From positions 62,001-126,000 of the forward strand of contig CAWUHX010000429.1 in the NCBI GenBank assembly GCA_963922205.1: 64,000 nucleotides of DNA, in the 5' to 3' direction. Below, in pieces: positions 46,735 through 58,567 of the stretch (position 1 is its first letter; each line of letters opens with the position of its first letter). The DNA comes from Romanomermis culicivorax (Eukaryota > Nematoda > Enoplea > Mermithida > Mermithidae). The position numbers and the translations under genes were made by a program. The notes under the pieces are model-generated. The model was not told where the DNA came from. It saw nothing but the letters and a program-made list of their open reading frames with translations, and searched no databases.

Positions 46735-48261
46735 TAGGGATCGGCCGAGGGTAAAATAAAAAGCCTCGGCCTCGGCTGAGGATTTTTTTAACATGATATT
46801 ATATTAATACACTGGTCACTGGTAATACTAATAAGAGACTTCTTTACTTTACTCACAGTACATACTACACAGCGCGCCTTCAATAGTGACAATAAAACTG
46901 CTACATTGTATAGATAGACATAATATTCTCACACATCACATCACATTATTATTAGGGTTGTCCCAAGCCCCGGCACCGGGGCAGCTGCCCCGGCCCCGGG
47001 CCGGGGCTAGGGTTGCCCCGGTTCGGGGCAAGACTACAAAAAATTAGTATTTTTGATAGTATAACAAGCTCGATTTATAATAAAATTGAAGTTTAGACTG
47101 TGACAAGTAAATATTCAGTAGTTAGTTCGACAGTAATACTTTTAGGAATCACTAAATTCATGTTCTATTTGGATGAAAGTTTAAAAGTTTTCATTATATT
47201 CGGAACTGCACTTAACTTCAATTGATTTTTCCAGAAAACGTACGATTATATTAGCTATTCATTATTACTGATTTGCCTAAACTTCAGCATACATGTCAAA
47301 TCAAAACATGTTTTCAAATTACCTAAGTAGTGTCCAAGAAGTTAGAGCTGAAGGGAATTCAGATTTGAGCCACAGTCATTCACTATGCAAAAGTGACAAA
47401 GAGAATGAGGATGTTGACAAAGTTGTTATTTGGGAAAACGGTGATTTTTGATTTTTCACCACAATTTTGTGATATCTCCAACTTTCTTCTCGAGTTTTGT
47501 ATTGTTTCTTGACATAGTTGAAAAAATCAAGATTTTTCTCGATTCTTTTGCAGTGTTTGAATATTTGACTGTTTTGCAGCAGAAAAATGACAGATATTTC
47601 ATCTGTTTGGGGAATCTAAACTATCGGGTGCGTGCATAATTTTTGTATTAAAGATGTTGAGAAAGATACATTTTCCTGCATTCATTATGATTACCTATGC
47701 TAATAAACAGTGATCACGATCGATAGCACCATGCTAAAAAAACCCTGCAGATGAATTGATACAAGTTCATGTATGCAATGCAGTTTCTTTGGGAAAAGAA
47801 TGAGTTTCCTATGTTTTAGTAATGACAATTATCTTAAAAATTTAATTTTTTTGTCTGCATCAGACCCAATCTAACCTATCAACCAATGCAGTATCATAGC
47901 TGACATGAAATAAAAAGAAAAAGAATCACCTTAAAAATTTTTCGATGTGATACATGAAGTATGGTACCACTAGTGACGTATATGTTAATATGTTATATGT
48001 CTGCCCCGGCCCCGGCTAAAATGTCTGCCCCGGGACAACCCTAATTATTATATTAGAAAGTGTAACACTAAATAGGTAAATTAACGCAAAGATGTCTTCT
48101 ATGCAAATTTTGTAGAATTTATGGAGTCAACCGGTCACTTTGATGCAGTAAACATTTTACATCAAAAATATCCTACTTGCTTTAGAGTTGCAAATAATCC
48201 TCGGCCTCGGCCATTTTTGATCGACACCCTCGGCCGAGGCCGAGCCCTCGGCCGATCCCTA
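46735..48261. mobile_element. hAT-like element (outer)
   Basis: It starts TAGGGATCGGCCGAGGG and ends CCCTCGGCCGATCCCTA, with CTAAATAT on both sides (46727-46734 and 48262-48269), a perfect 8-bp duplication. Subterminal CCTCGGCCTCGGC runs occur at both ends. The paralogous introns at 57156-57163 (CTCAATAC) and 56794-56801 (CTCAATGT) are empty. No transposase frame is present. Its interior is interrupted by a second hAT-like element. Confidence 0.92.
46953..48043. mobile_element. hAT-like element nested in the previous one
   Basis: Ends TAGGGTTGTCCCAAGCCCC / CTGCCCCGGGACAACCCTA are flanked by ATTATTAT at 46945-46952 and 48044-48051. CCCCGGCCCCGG repeats lie near both ends. It has no coding domain. 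It inserted after the outer element did. Confidence 0.92.
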
Positions 48262-49119
48262 CTAAATATCTCGAATTAGAATCTAAAAGAATCTTTTAGA
48301 ATAATCAGTTATCCGTCAATTCATTTCTCCCGTGGAACCTCATTTACTGTCATAGTTCATAATTCTCGATGCAAAATATAAATTTTTGAGCAATCGGGGG
48401 GTGAATTCCAAAGCTTAAAGAACAAAACTTGAGTTTTGTCCTTGATGAAGAATTTTGTTTAATCCGGCATTGTTTTCAAAGACAATTAAAATCGAATCAA
48501 TATATAAGGATCTCATTGGGCGTTATTGAGAACTAGAAATTTCTGCGTTGATTTTTATTGAGTCTATATAATTTGTAGGAATATGTAAAACAATAAATCA
48601 ATGAAAAGCCATGGCAAAACTATCCAGACTGTGTCTTAAGAACATTGATCATACTAGGGTAATTTTCATATCGAAAGCAAAACCTCGGATCTGCTCTAAT
48701 TACGGTATAGCATCGCATTTAAGCTGACCGTTTTTGGACAACACTGTGTGAGCTGTATTTTTGTAGCAGAATTATTTAACCGCGACCTGTATCAAACCCT
48801 CAAAGAACACACCTTTATATATTTTCCATGAACTGCTTCTTAACGATAAGATAGTGCAGCGATTCTTGGTAAAAATCACATCGATATGAACTTTGATAAC
48901 TAATCATGTAGATGTTTGCAGAGATTAGATCTTATTCTGTTTTTTTCCACCAAAAAAATTTTACCAGCGACAAGTAAGAAATTCAACATTAGTTTGCTCC
49001 CATTAAAAGCTTCTCTCTATGATCATTGTACTAATTTTTGGGTTTGTATGCTCAATTCAAGAATTCAAGAGTTCAAGGAATTAAGTTGATTCTAATGAAG
49101 ATCTAAATTCATTTTTCAG

Positions 49120-49179
49120 CAACACTACCAATACCAGCAAGCACTTATGCACCAAGAAGAGAAACCCCACCGGCACCCT
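49120..49179 (+). CDS. micro-exon gene, exon D1
   Basis: Acceptor ATTTTTCAG, donor T|GTAAGT, 60 bases, phase 1-1; encodes TLPIPASTYAPRRETPPAP. It differs from D2 at only a few positions. Confidence 0.78.
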
Positions 49180-49410
49180 GTAAGTGTTCAATGCTCCATT
49201 CGCTATCATTTAAATATATTTTCTACATGTCTCCGTGCAAACCTTTGGAACGTACATCAGGGTGGGCGTTAGATTATGTTTTGTCCTGATTCAGAGGGGT
49301 GTTAAAAGCCTCCCTCTATGATCTATGTACTAATTTTTGGATTTGTATCCTTAATTCGAGAGTTCAAGGAATTGAGTTGATTCTGATGAAGATCTAAATT
49401 CATTTTTCAG

Positions 49411-49470
49411 CAGCACTACCAATACCAGCAAGTACTTATGCACCAAGAAGAGAAACCCCACCGGCACCCC
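49411..49470 (+). CDS. micro-exon gene, exon D2
   Basis: Acceptor ATTTTTCAG, donor C|GTAAGT, 60 bases, phase 1-1; encodes ALPIPASTYAPRRETPPAP. It is the tandem copy of D1. Confidence 0.78.
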
Positions 49471-49904
49471 GTAAGTGTTCAATGCTCCATTCGCTATCAT
49501 TTAAACCTAATTTCTGCATGTCTTCTTACAAACCTTTTGAACGTACATCAGGGTGGGCGTTAGATCATGCTTTATCCTGATTCAAATGGGTGTTGGATCT
49601 CTCCAGTCTGTCATGAATTTTTTTCTTCCAATACGCAGCAAAGTGGGTAGCAGCTGATATTAATCTTTAAAAACATATCCAGCTAAAAATTTTGTATCTT
49701 CATCTTTCAAGCAGTCAGTCGTTCTTAAAATTTTGTGTTTATCCTCCAGTAGATTTTTCTTGCTGCACATGGGACAACCTAAAGTTAATTTTTTCAAAAA
49801 CTGTTCCACAAACCACAGCACAAAATGATTCAATTCAGTGTAACCCCAATTAAAAGTTTGTCGATATTAAATATATTTGTAATCGGGTGTATGTTCTTAA
49901 TCGT

Positions 49905-50651
49905 ATCCCATAGGAGTCCCACTACAGCCAATTGTCACTTAGCGACTGCCTCAGTTCAGCCTCTATCTTACAACAGCAAACGAAGATTTGTCATAAGATG
50001 GAGTATGGATAGAGAATCAATATATTTGACTAGAGATCCCGTGGGTTTTCGGCCAGCTTTTGAATGAAGTTTCTGTTAGCTTCCAAAATAAAGCAGAACC
50101 ATAAGAAGGTTCAAAAACCGCTATTTCAGGGCCAGTACGTTTCATGACTGCAGAATCGAGTTTCCAGATTTCTGGAGCCGCCTATATCCGTAGATACACT
50201 CTTCATTATCTGACTTTGAACTAACACAAAAAAATAGTTTAAAAAACGCATGTCAGGTAAAAGCCTGGGGGATAATGCGAGAATTCTTGAATAATATTAT
50301 TGTTAAGATGTCAGTTTTTGTAGCTTTTAATAGAAATTAACACAAAAGTCGAATATTTCAACAAGCTTGTGATGTAGGAACTTGGAGATATGTGTAAGTC
50401 TTGTTTTATTAATAACGACGACAAGCAAGAAACAGAAATTGCGTATTCGTACAAGTAGTATTACCAATTAATTAGTAATCCCAAATAGTAAATTAGAATT
50501 GATAAAAATATTGAAAAACCAAATATGGAACGTTCACATGTTGTATGATTGGTGGCTATAATGGGATGCGTATACTTTGGTGGCTATTGTAAGACAGTGG
50601 CTATAGTGGGGTGGTGCCGATTGAGAGACGGTGACTGTAGTGAGACACAAT
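49905..50651 (+). mobile_element. non-autonomous element with GTGGCTATAGTG subterminal repeats, copy 2
   Basis: It starts around TAGGAGTCCCACTACAGCCAA and ends in an array of GTGGCTATAATGGGA-type motifs (50556-50645). It is homologous to 7200-7990 in the opposite orientation. Exact ends are uncertain. Confidence 0.6.
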
Positions 50652-50876
50652 CATTCACTCCATGAAAATTCAAGACACTATTTTCAATAGTTAGTATGGT
50701 ACATTGGCTCAATATAAAAGTTTATGATGAAAAGTAAGTCTCTGACCAACTCACAAATAAATGTTGATTTGTGATAAGAAAATATCCGGTTTAAGTCGAA
50801 ATATTTCTCACGACCCTTTGTGCATACATTTATTGCCTTACTCGTCAGTGTTCTTCAAATATTAAATCAATTTCAG

Positions 50877-50951
50877 GGTATTCTATTGAGAATGGAAGAT
50901 GCACCCCAAAAGCAAATGGATACTACTCTACGATAGGTGTTTGTGAAGCCG
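50877..50951 (+). CDS. micro-exon gene, exon E (Cys motif)
   Basis: Acceptor AATTTCAG, donor G|GTATGT, 75 bases, phase 1-1; encodes YSIENGRCTPKANGYYST then IGVCEA. It shows the same GxC...C layout as exons 3 and 5. Confidence 0.72.
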
Positions 50952-51697
50952 GTATGTATGTGACAAAGATATTCAAATTACGGTTGTGCTCATCCTGCAC
51001 TGATGCTTCTGTTTTCAAAATAGCATTTGTATGCATCTGTTGCCCTCAGTAGTTTGTCAGGCTTTCGATCTTTTGGTCAAAAATATGTTTATAGTGAACT
51101 GTTCACTATAAATTTTTCAACTGAAAACACCAATCAACAAATAACACTGAACATGTATGGGTTTTTTTATAAAATACTCATAATGCATTTTCCGACGGAA
51201 CGGAATGCAATCGACGGAAGGAAATTTTCGTTCCGTCGCGATCTATCCGATAAATTAATTGTAGAAGAGAATGTCCAAATTGGGACTTCATTCCCCCAAA
51301 ATGTGCTTAGGTAGAAAATTTGGTAGCCTACCAAATCTCTAAATTTTGTTAAAACCGTAAACTTTCAAGAGAATCCTTTCAAAAGCTTCTTGGAGCCTCT
51401 TGAAAAGTTCAGAGGTGTTTGATGCAACTAGGCCCAGTTTTTGTTGATAAATATTCTAACAATCTATACATGTGTGTTTTGGGTTTTAATTAAGCTACAG
51501 TTCCAACTTGGAAATATCGCTCGCACCGACCAATCAACTTTATTAAAGCTTCTTTTAATTCGCCTGATGTTATAATATTATATCTCACCTGATTCTACAA
51601 TGTATATAGATCTACATCGTGATCTGGAATTTAAAAACGCATACATACGAAAATCGTTTTCTAATGATGCATAAAACGCTCTTTATTTACTTTTCAG

Positions 51698-51769
51698 TTT
51701 TGTCAGCAACATTGGAATCCGATATACCATCAAACTTTGTACAAGTTCGTCCAAAAGTTATATATATTG
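51698..51769 (+). CDS. micro-exon gene, exon F
   Basis: Acceptor CTTTTCAG, donor G|GTGAGT, 72 bases, phase 1-1; encodes SATLESDIPSNFVQVRPKV. The ATTG|GTGAG end resembles A exons. Confidence 0.65.
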
Positions 51770-52607
51770 GTGAGTTATTCAGATATGACAGATATCCTGT
51801 AGTGATCGTTAATTGATATGTTAAACTCCTAAAATGACAATAAATGACAAACGTAGACATCTTGCACGTGCCTATGCTTTATGAATATAGATGTGTATAT
51901 TCAGCTGCAGGAAGATATTTTTCACATGAAGGCTATATCATCAATGGAAAAGTTTCGCGGTTTCTTTCACAATATTCTGTGAAAATCATCTACCCTGAAC
52001 TCGGAAATTGACTTGACTAGCAGCAATCATGTCTGAAGCTTGCTTTTTAGGAAGTTCAAAATTGATATTAAATTAATCAAACCTTGAGGTCAGACTGAAA
52101 GTTTTATACTCAATGTATCACCGTGGCATATATCTAACATGAAAACAGAAATTCGCACGGCTACGGTATTCCAAGTTTTGATGTAGAAATTCAGCCTTTC
52201 TCTATGGTAAAAGTTTTCCTTGTGCGTCAGAATTTCCTCCAAATAATACCTATCTTTCGGTTGTTGCTGCACCTGTCACTTCAAGCTCAATTGGATATCT
52301 ATTGATATTTCAATAGAATACTTCTATGCTCTATGTATTTTGAAATGACAGATTGAGCGGTCGAAGTGTCAGCAGACGCAGACTAAGAATAAGACAAGTG
52401 CGTTAGATTTTCAATGATGAAAGAAGATGATCATTAAGGAATCGTAGAGAAAAAATTGCTTGAATAGGATCTAGGAGCCTCTCGTAATTTTGCACGAAAG
52501 TTGTGCTGCATCGATCGTTGCAGAATAATTGATCTTGTATGGTGCGGACCATCACATTTTATGGAACCATTCCGTACTCACTACTATGTTTTTCATCCTT
52601 TATGCAG

Positions 52608-52676
52608 GTGAACAGGCGCAACCAATTCATCAAAACCAGAATAGCCAGCGTTTACCCAATAATGGGAAAGTTATTG
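52608..52676 (+). CDS. micro-exon gene, exon G (Gln/Asn-rich)
   Basis: Acceptor TTTATGCAG, donor G|GTAAGT, 69 bases, phase 1-1; encodes EQAQPIHQNQNSQRLPNNG. Confidence 0.7.
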
Positions 52677-53594
52677 GTAAGTATTAAACAATATCCGACA
52701 TTGAAAATGAACTGGATTGGGGAGTCATACATTTTTGATATAAGAGTCACACAAGTTGATCGATAATAATTGAACTATCAGTCCAATCTAAAATTGTGTA
52801 TTAAAGACAATAGGCGCTCAATCTCTGATTCCTAGATTGAGAATGGACCAGAAGTTCCCGCAAGACAATGCCCCAAAAAGCAACCATTACATCGTGAGAC
52901 AGAATTTCTGATTATGTCGAGCATCACATAGGGAGTTCATAATTAAAGTGGCCCTCAAAACTTGTAATATAAGATTATTTTATGCACTGAAAACAGTTGT
53001 TATACGCATTCACAACAACAGTCGTGATATTCATTTTTTATGCATTTCACAACTGAAAACAGTTGCGACATGCATATAAAAATTCATTCAGCTACAGCAT
53101 GACAAAATGGCAATTTTTATCATATTTTGTCCACAAAAACGCTTTCATAATGACTCTGTGGTGGACACTCATCAATTGAGCTAAATGCCTTAAAATTTGA
53201 CTTCTCATAAAATTTAATGGTTCTTTCACCTAATTTATAAATAAACACTCAGACCCGTATGGTTTATGCTTTTCGCGCCATGGAAGTTTAGTTTTTCGTT
53301 CACTTGAACAACAAAATTCGCAGATTTCATTGAGCTGCGGCTCAAATTGCTAGAAAATAGTGATTTTTGTCTAAAAACTATAATAATATGCATTTATGGC
53401 GTGGCGCTAAAAATGGTTATTTTTTAGTATTTGCCTTTCGATAATGATGATTTTGTACCAAAGAATGGACACGTTTCCGGTCTTTCTTAGTTCAAAATAA
53501 TGCGGTTCCTCTGGTTAGCCTATTCGAGCCATATATGAGAAAATCTTGTTATCGGGTTCGCCGTATGGCCGAATATTTCTTAATGGTTTCTACC

Positions 53595-54010
53595 TGTTAT
53601 ATTTAAAACTCTGCTTAGGTATAAGACGTCAGCCATATAACTAGAACGGTCTATTTGCTTGTATCCAACCAATTACCATAGGTCACTCAAAGGAACTTCG
53701 TATAAGTAATCAGCTAAACACAATGCAGCAGTTCTCTAACAGAACTAAACACAACTTCAGTCACTAATCAGTAACTGCAATAACTAACCCTTGCAATTGA
53801 AAATCAATCAGAGTGCTGCAGATGCTTCCTTAGGCTGACACAAAACACGAACAAGTCACTACAATAACGTCCTAGAAAGGATGGGTCCTACCCTGGTGCT
53901 CGGTCCTGGTAACAGGCGCCTTGCTCCGCTAAATGTGCGGAAGAATAATAAATAATAATATTGAATAATAATAGCATGTAAATTAGGGGTGGCTGTCAGG
54001 GTTCGGTTTA
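53595..54010 (+). repeat. LTR-like repeat fragment, shared with 61637
   Basis: It begins TGTTATATTTAAAACTCTGC and matches 61637-61880 over about 270 bases, including GGTCACTCAAAGGA. Past that, the two diverge. It is probably part of one unidentified LTR family. Confidence 0.45.
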
Positions 54011-54032
54011 TTAGGCAGAAGTAAACTACAAA

Positions 54033-54555
54033 TACATGAGGAGCCAAAAAAAAGACGACTGATGCTGACTTCCATAACTTTTGAACGAATAAAGCTTTTT
54101 TAATGCGGGTTGCTGCATCAGAACTTCTGTTTATCTTTGCTTTAAAGGCCAAATTGTATGCTCCTACCATTTATGCTTACTGTAGAAACAGAAATTTAGT
54201 AAAAGTGGTCATTTTTTCATAAAGTAAAAGTCATGAAATCAAAGTAAAAATTGTCCTTTTGTGAAAAAAGTTTTGTAAAGCTTTTTACACACAATAATAC
54301 TTTAAAGATCACTCATGTTTGTAAGCTAAACGTAATTTAAAGTCATAAACTTCTTGTTTCAATATGGGCAAAATATTGCCTTGTTTTGAAACTTGAAGAA
54401 AACAAAATCAATTCTGTCATTGACCTGATCGAAAAACGATTAAAATTATTGGTGAAATAGAGAGTGGGACACACTGAAACGACTCTCTTGTAGTTTCCAG
54501 CTCTTATATGGTTCTTATGGCGGGATCTATTGTACTTTTCTGCTGTAGTTCACCA
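54033..54555 (+). mobile_element. partial mariner-like element (left terminus)
   Basis: The eroded terminus GAGGAGCCAAAAAAAAGACG is followed by ACTTCCATAACTTTTGAACG, and the region to 54555 matches both ends of the 8222-10995 element. No right terminus is seen. Confidence 0.55.
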
Positions 54556-55014
54556 CCTAAGAAAGTATAGTGAATGATAAATCATTCGTCTGTTTCTCCG
54601 TCGAGGTGTGGCTTCGTTCAAGTCACCAGTTTTGCATAGATGTGAGATAACTGCTACTGTAAGTACATTCCTAACATATAGACTGCAAGGGAAAAGATTT
54701 CAACGAAAGTCTAAGCAAACCTTCACGATTCATATGAAACTTCATGGAAAAATGTGCTACATCATTTTGAAATCATATTTTTGAATAGATCTCAATGAAA
54801 TCTATCGATCGACTCATAATTTATTACATTTTTGAGGAAAAAGTTCATGCTAGTCTTGAAAATTTATTGTGTCGGTGAAGTCAAATACATACCTGAGAGA
54901 CGTATGATACGTTCTAAAGAATATCCCACAAAAATCCCACAAATAATATGTTTGGAATCGGTTTTAGCTTTGATACGGCTATTTCCTATTCTTGTCGAAG
55001 TTCACATCCAGCAG

Positions 55015-55047
55015 ATTCGAGCTCCATTCTCCAAATTCACTCTTCCG
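55015..55047 (+). CDS. candidate micro-exon Z2
   Basis: Acceptor CATCCAGCAG, donor G|GTGCTT, 33 bases, phase 1-1; the counterpart of 42532-42564. It may be only conserved intron. Confidence 0.25.
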
Positions 55048-55191
55048 GTGCTTTGCTCATGTTTCTACTCCAATAGATCTGCGTTAATGTTATATAAGTA
55101 ATGAATGGCCCATACAATTATGAATTCATATAATTGTGATTATTGGATTTATATAAATTTATTCGATTAACCATGGTTGTTTGCTTTCCAG

Positions 55192-55257
55192 TTGGAACCG
55201 CAATGTTCCGACCAAATTGGCGACCGGATGTTGCGCCTGGTTCACATCGACCAACCG
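55192..55257 (+). CDS. micro-exon gene, exon A2
   Basis: Acceptor GCTTTCCAG, donor G|GTAAGT, 66 bases, phase 1-1; encodes MFRPNWRPDVAPGSHRPT. Paralogue of A1 and A3. Confidence 0.77.
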
Positions 55258-55697
55258 GTAAGTAATTCAAATACGACTGTCCTTAAGATCAAAGTTTAGG
55301 CGAAAGAGAGGAGAATGCGGCGTGTAACAAAGGTTAGCAGATAAGACATCGGCATAGTATCAGTTTTGAACAGAAAATCATGTATGCTATACGTTATGCT
55401 ATAATCGCAAGCATGCGTTTCACAGGAAAGATGAACTTTCTCTCCGATGTATCATGTCGTTCAGCAAAAACATCGCCATGAACAAATGCTGTTCCTTGAT
55501 TTGCCTTCTATATATTCAATGAGCGCTACCATTCAACACATTGTCTGTTTTAATTCTGAGTGTAAACCTGGAGTCCTAAAAATTTTTTTAAATCCAAATC
55601 AAACTTCCTTTAATCGTTTTCGTGATCGAAACGCTGTGAAAAAGGGAAATCTCTCTGAAAAAAATTTTTGCCGTGCACTTTCAATCTTTTTTTTAAG

Positions 55698-55811
55698 TTC
55701 CTTTACAACAGTCGCCAGCACGTCAGTATCAGTATATACAAAGCCAGCATGGAGCCAGCTTTGATGTGAACAAATGGGGGCCGTCTGGACCGCCTGTTGT
55801 ACCTTCATATG
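55698..55811 (+). CDS. micro-exon gene, exon B2
   Basis: Acceptor TTTTTTAAG, donor G|GTAAAG, 114 bases, phase 1-1; encodes PLQQSPARQYQYIQSQHG and ends GPSGPPVVPSY. A downstream CAG at 55711 would break the frame, so the AAG acceptor is chosen. Confidence 0.7.
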
Positions 55812-56232
55812 GTAAAGAATTCCATATACTGAACTACCGTCCATCAGAAAAAAAATCCGTGTAATGCCTCTTGTGACTTCTCGAAAAAGATGAATATTAA
55901 TCCGTAAAATTCTGACATTACTGTGATTGGCTTTTAATAGCCTGCTTCTCTTGAAATACTTTTGAATTGTAAAACAAAAAAGCATTTATCATTTTATATT
56001 TTCTTAATTTTTCTAATGAAGATGTCGGTTTCTGGGCATACTCATGAAATCAATTACAACTTTTTTGAGTATAAAATTACACAGTAAAATCCTCGTGCTA
56101 ACAATCTTGTTGACATTACAATTTTTGTTGTTTTATTCTTTGTGAATTCACTTCTTTATGCATCATCAGTTTTGATTTTGCATTCATATATAGAAAAATA
56201 GCGTTAATTTATTTTGGCTTTTCTTACTTCAG

Positions 56233-56304
56233 CACCATATTCGCCATTCTATCAGCCACAGCAGCATCAGAATTGGTATTGGCGGCCTCCTGTTACTACA
56301 TCAG
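56233..56304 (+). CDS. micro-exon gene, exon C2
   Basis: Acceptor CTTACTTCAG, donor G|GTACAA, 72 bases, phase 1-1; encodes PYSPFYQPQQHQNWYWRPP. Confidence 0.75.
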
Positions 56305-56527
56305 GTACAATATCTTTGAATGATATTCAGGCCAAACGTCAGAAAGGCAGACCGATCTCCTACCCACACGATATAGCTTATATAGTTTCAAAGATTGATA
56401 CAGTAACAATCAAAAGCGCAGGTTCAATTCGATTATTTTTAAAAGTGTACCTCAGATATGGTACATTTTTGAAAATATTTCGAAGCTTCGTTGTGATCGA
56501 AAAAAATTGTACCTCAAAAATTAATAT

Positions 56528-57190
56528 ATGGAGTAGTCTCCGACACTCAGCACGAATCTGACATTCAATTTGCATGAAAGTCTATGATCAAATTTATGGA
56601 GAAGTTTATACGCTAAACGATATTCCCAGTCTACAGATTTGTCAGATTTTCATTAACTTAAGCAGATTTTCCCAAATGGTGAATAGAACAAATCAGATAA
56701 CTCTAATAATATTTTCGGTTGTTTAGCTTTCTCAAAATTTCGTCATTGTCCTGGATGTAAGTTTTCTATCCAATGATAAGAATATTTTCATGGCTCAATG
56801 TCTCGAATTATAAGCAAAAAGAAAAAATAAAACCAAGAATATATGGAGTGTCGCCGACGCTGAACAGGAATCCGACATTCTATTTGCACGAACAGTTGGA
56901 AGTTTGTCTATGATCAATATAGTTGTGGTCAAGTTTGTTTGCTAAATCATAATTTGAGTACGCAGTAAGGTCTGACACTACTTTGATATAATTCAGTTTT
57001 ACACGAAACATTGAATTAACGCTTTTCTGGCGAAGTGATCAAATCGAATAATTGTCATCAAATTTTCGGTTAATTTCAATCAAGCTTTCTCAATTTGTCA
57101 TCACGGTCCTGATAGCAGAACAATTTTTTATCGAATGATTTAAATTTTTTCGTGACTCAATACCTCGAATTATATTAAAAAATAAGTTTC
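56528..57190 (+). repeat. intronic tandem duplication
   Basis: The sequence from ATATGGAGTAGTCTCCGACA (about 56526) recurs as ATATGGAGTGTCGCCGACGC (about 56840), each followed by similar TCTATGATCA and CTCGAATTATA blocks. Each copy holds one empty counterpart of the hAT insertion site. Confidence 0.65.
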
Positions 57191-57752
57191 TAGAAGAATC
57201 AGTTATCAGTTAGCTCATTCCTCCTGTGACGTGTCATGTAGAATTCTCGATGCATAATCATTCCAAAGTTTTGAGAACAAATCCAGTGTTTTCCTTGATT
57301 GAGAATAATTTATAATAACCCGGCATTCTTTTCAAAGCAAATTAAAATCAAATTTTCATACATCAAGAAACTCGCTGAGCTTTATTGAGAACTAGACATT
57401 TCTGCGTTGGTTTCTGTTGACTCTTTTAAGTTTGCAGAAATATGTAACGCGGTAAAACAATGAAAAATTAAAGAAACTCGTTTTCTCACGTATCATGCTA
57501 TAGTAATTCTCGTATCGAAAGCAAAAGACTGGAATCTCGGATCTGCTCCGGTTACTGTAGGCCATCGCATTTAAACGTACCGCCTTTTGGACAAGACTGT
57601 GAGCTGTACTTTTGCAGCAAAATTACTATCAGTGCAACCAATATCAAATATTCAAAGAACACTTACTTTTATATCTTCCATAAACTCTGTCTCTAACATA
57701 AGATACACTTGCGATTCTTGGTAAAAATCACATCAATATGAAGTTTGATAAC

Positions 57753-57959
57753 TATAGTCTGTTTTTCTTAGAATGCTTCCAAATAATGAAAGTGGAAAGC
57801 AAGTAGTATTTCAGATTTTTGCGATTTTCTGATGAACAAAATATCATGTAGGACTGGAAATTTGTGAGTATACTTACCTGACCTTTAGCAATTTTTAGAG
57901 TGAAAAATTGATTTGTGTCACTTTTCTATTTGGAAGCATTTTATAAAAAACAGACTATA
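57753..57959 (+). mobile_element. TATAGTCTG MITE, copy E (with proof of TA duplication)
   Basis: It begins TATAGTCTGTTTTTCTTAGA and ends TTTTATAAAAAACAGACTATA, 207 bp with an internal deletion. The paralogous intron reads GATAAC-TA-ATCATGTAG at 48895-48911 with no element, while here GATAAC and ATCATGTAG flank TA...TA. This shows the element duplicates TA and arrived after the introns were duplicated. Confidence 0.92.
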
Positions 57960-58131
57960 ATCATGTAGGTGTTTGCGGGGATTAGATGTTATTCTGCTTT
58001 CAATTCCGCCACACGCAATACAAAAATTAGAAATTGTACCATCGACAAGTGTCGGTTCGCTCCAATAGCCCGAGCTACCAAGACTTCAAAACTTATTCTG
58101 ATGAAGAACTGAACTGAATTCATGTTTCAGC

Positions 58132-58191
58132 AGGAATACCAATACCACCCGGAGCTCTTGCGCCAAGGAAAACGACCACGCCGGCAAGCAG
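58132..58191 (+). CDS. micro-exon gene, exon D3
   Basis: Acceptor CATGTTTCAG, donor A|GTAAGT, 60 bases, phase 1-1; encodes GIPIPPGALAPRKTTTPAS. Paralogue of D1 and D2; the intron start GTGTTCAATGCTCC is also shared. Confidence 0.77.
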
Positions 58192-58504
58192 TAAGTGTTC
58201 AATGCTCCGTACACTATCATTTGAACAATGAATTAGTTCATTTCTGCTATACAACATTATTTGTTATCATAATTTTGACTCACCTGGGTGAGGCCAGACA
58301 CTTTCTCATCGAGGTCACCCCAAAACCTTCGCCACGTTAGTGTATGGTTCCTAGGTAAATTCCATAATGACATCTATGGACTACACTCCCGCTTTGATTT
58401 GGGTGTTCAGCTTTCGTCCTAAAGTTTGTATCCCGCAGATTCAGTCTCCATTCTCTCAGTTAATCCGTCCGCGATTCATCGATCAACGGTTGTTTGCTTT
58501 TCAG

Positions 58505-58567
58505 TTAGAGAAACAAGGTTGCCCCCACGACCGATTGTAACACCTGGTCCACAGCATCCAGGTATTG
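58505..58567 (+). CDS. micro-exon gene, exon A3
   Basis: Acceptor GCTTTTCAG, donor G|GTGAGT, 63 bases, phase 1-1; encodes RETRLPPRPIVTPGPQHPGI. Paralogue of A1 and A2. Confidence 0.77.

Larger units (their letters stand above)
49004..49590 (+). repeat. tandem duplication containing exons D1 and D2
   Basis: Two units of about 291 bp follow each other (near 49004-49299 and 49300-49590). Each spans intron, exon D and the start of the next intron, and they are nearly identical over the exon. Confidence 0.85.
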
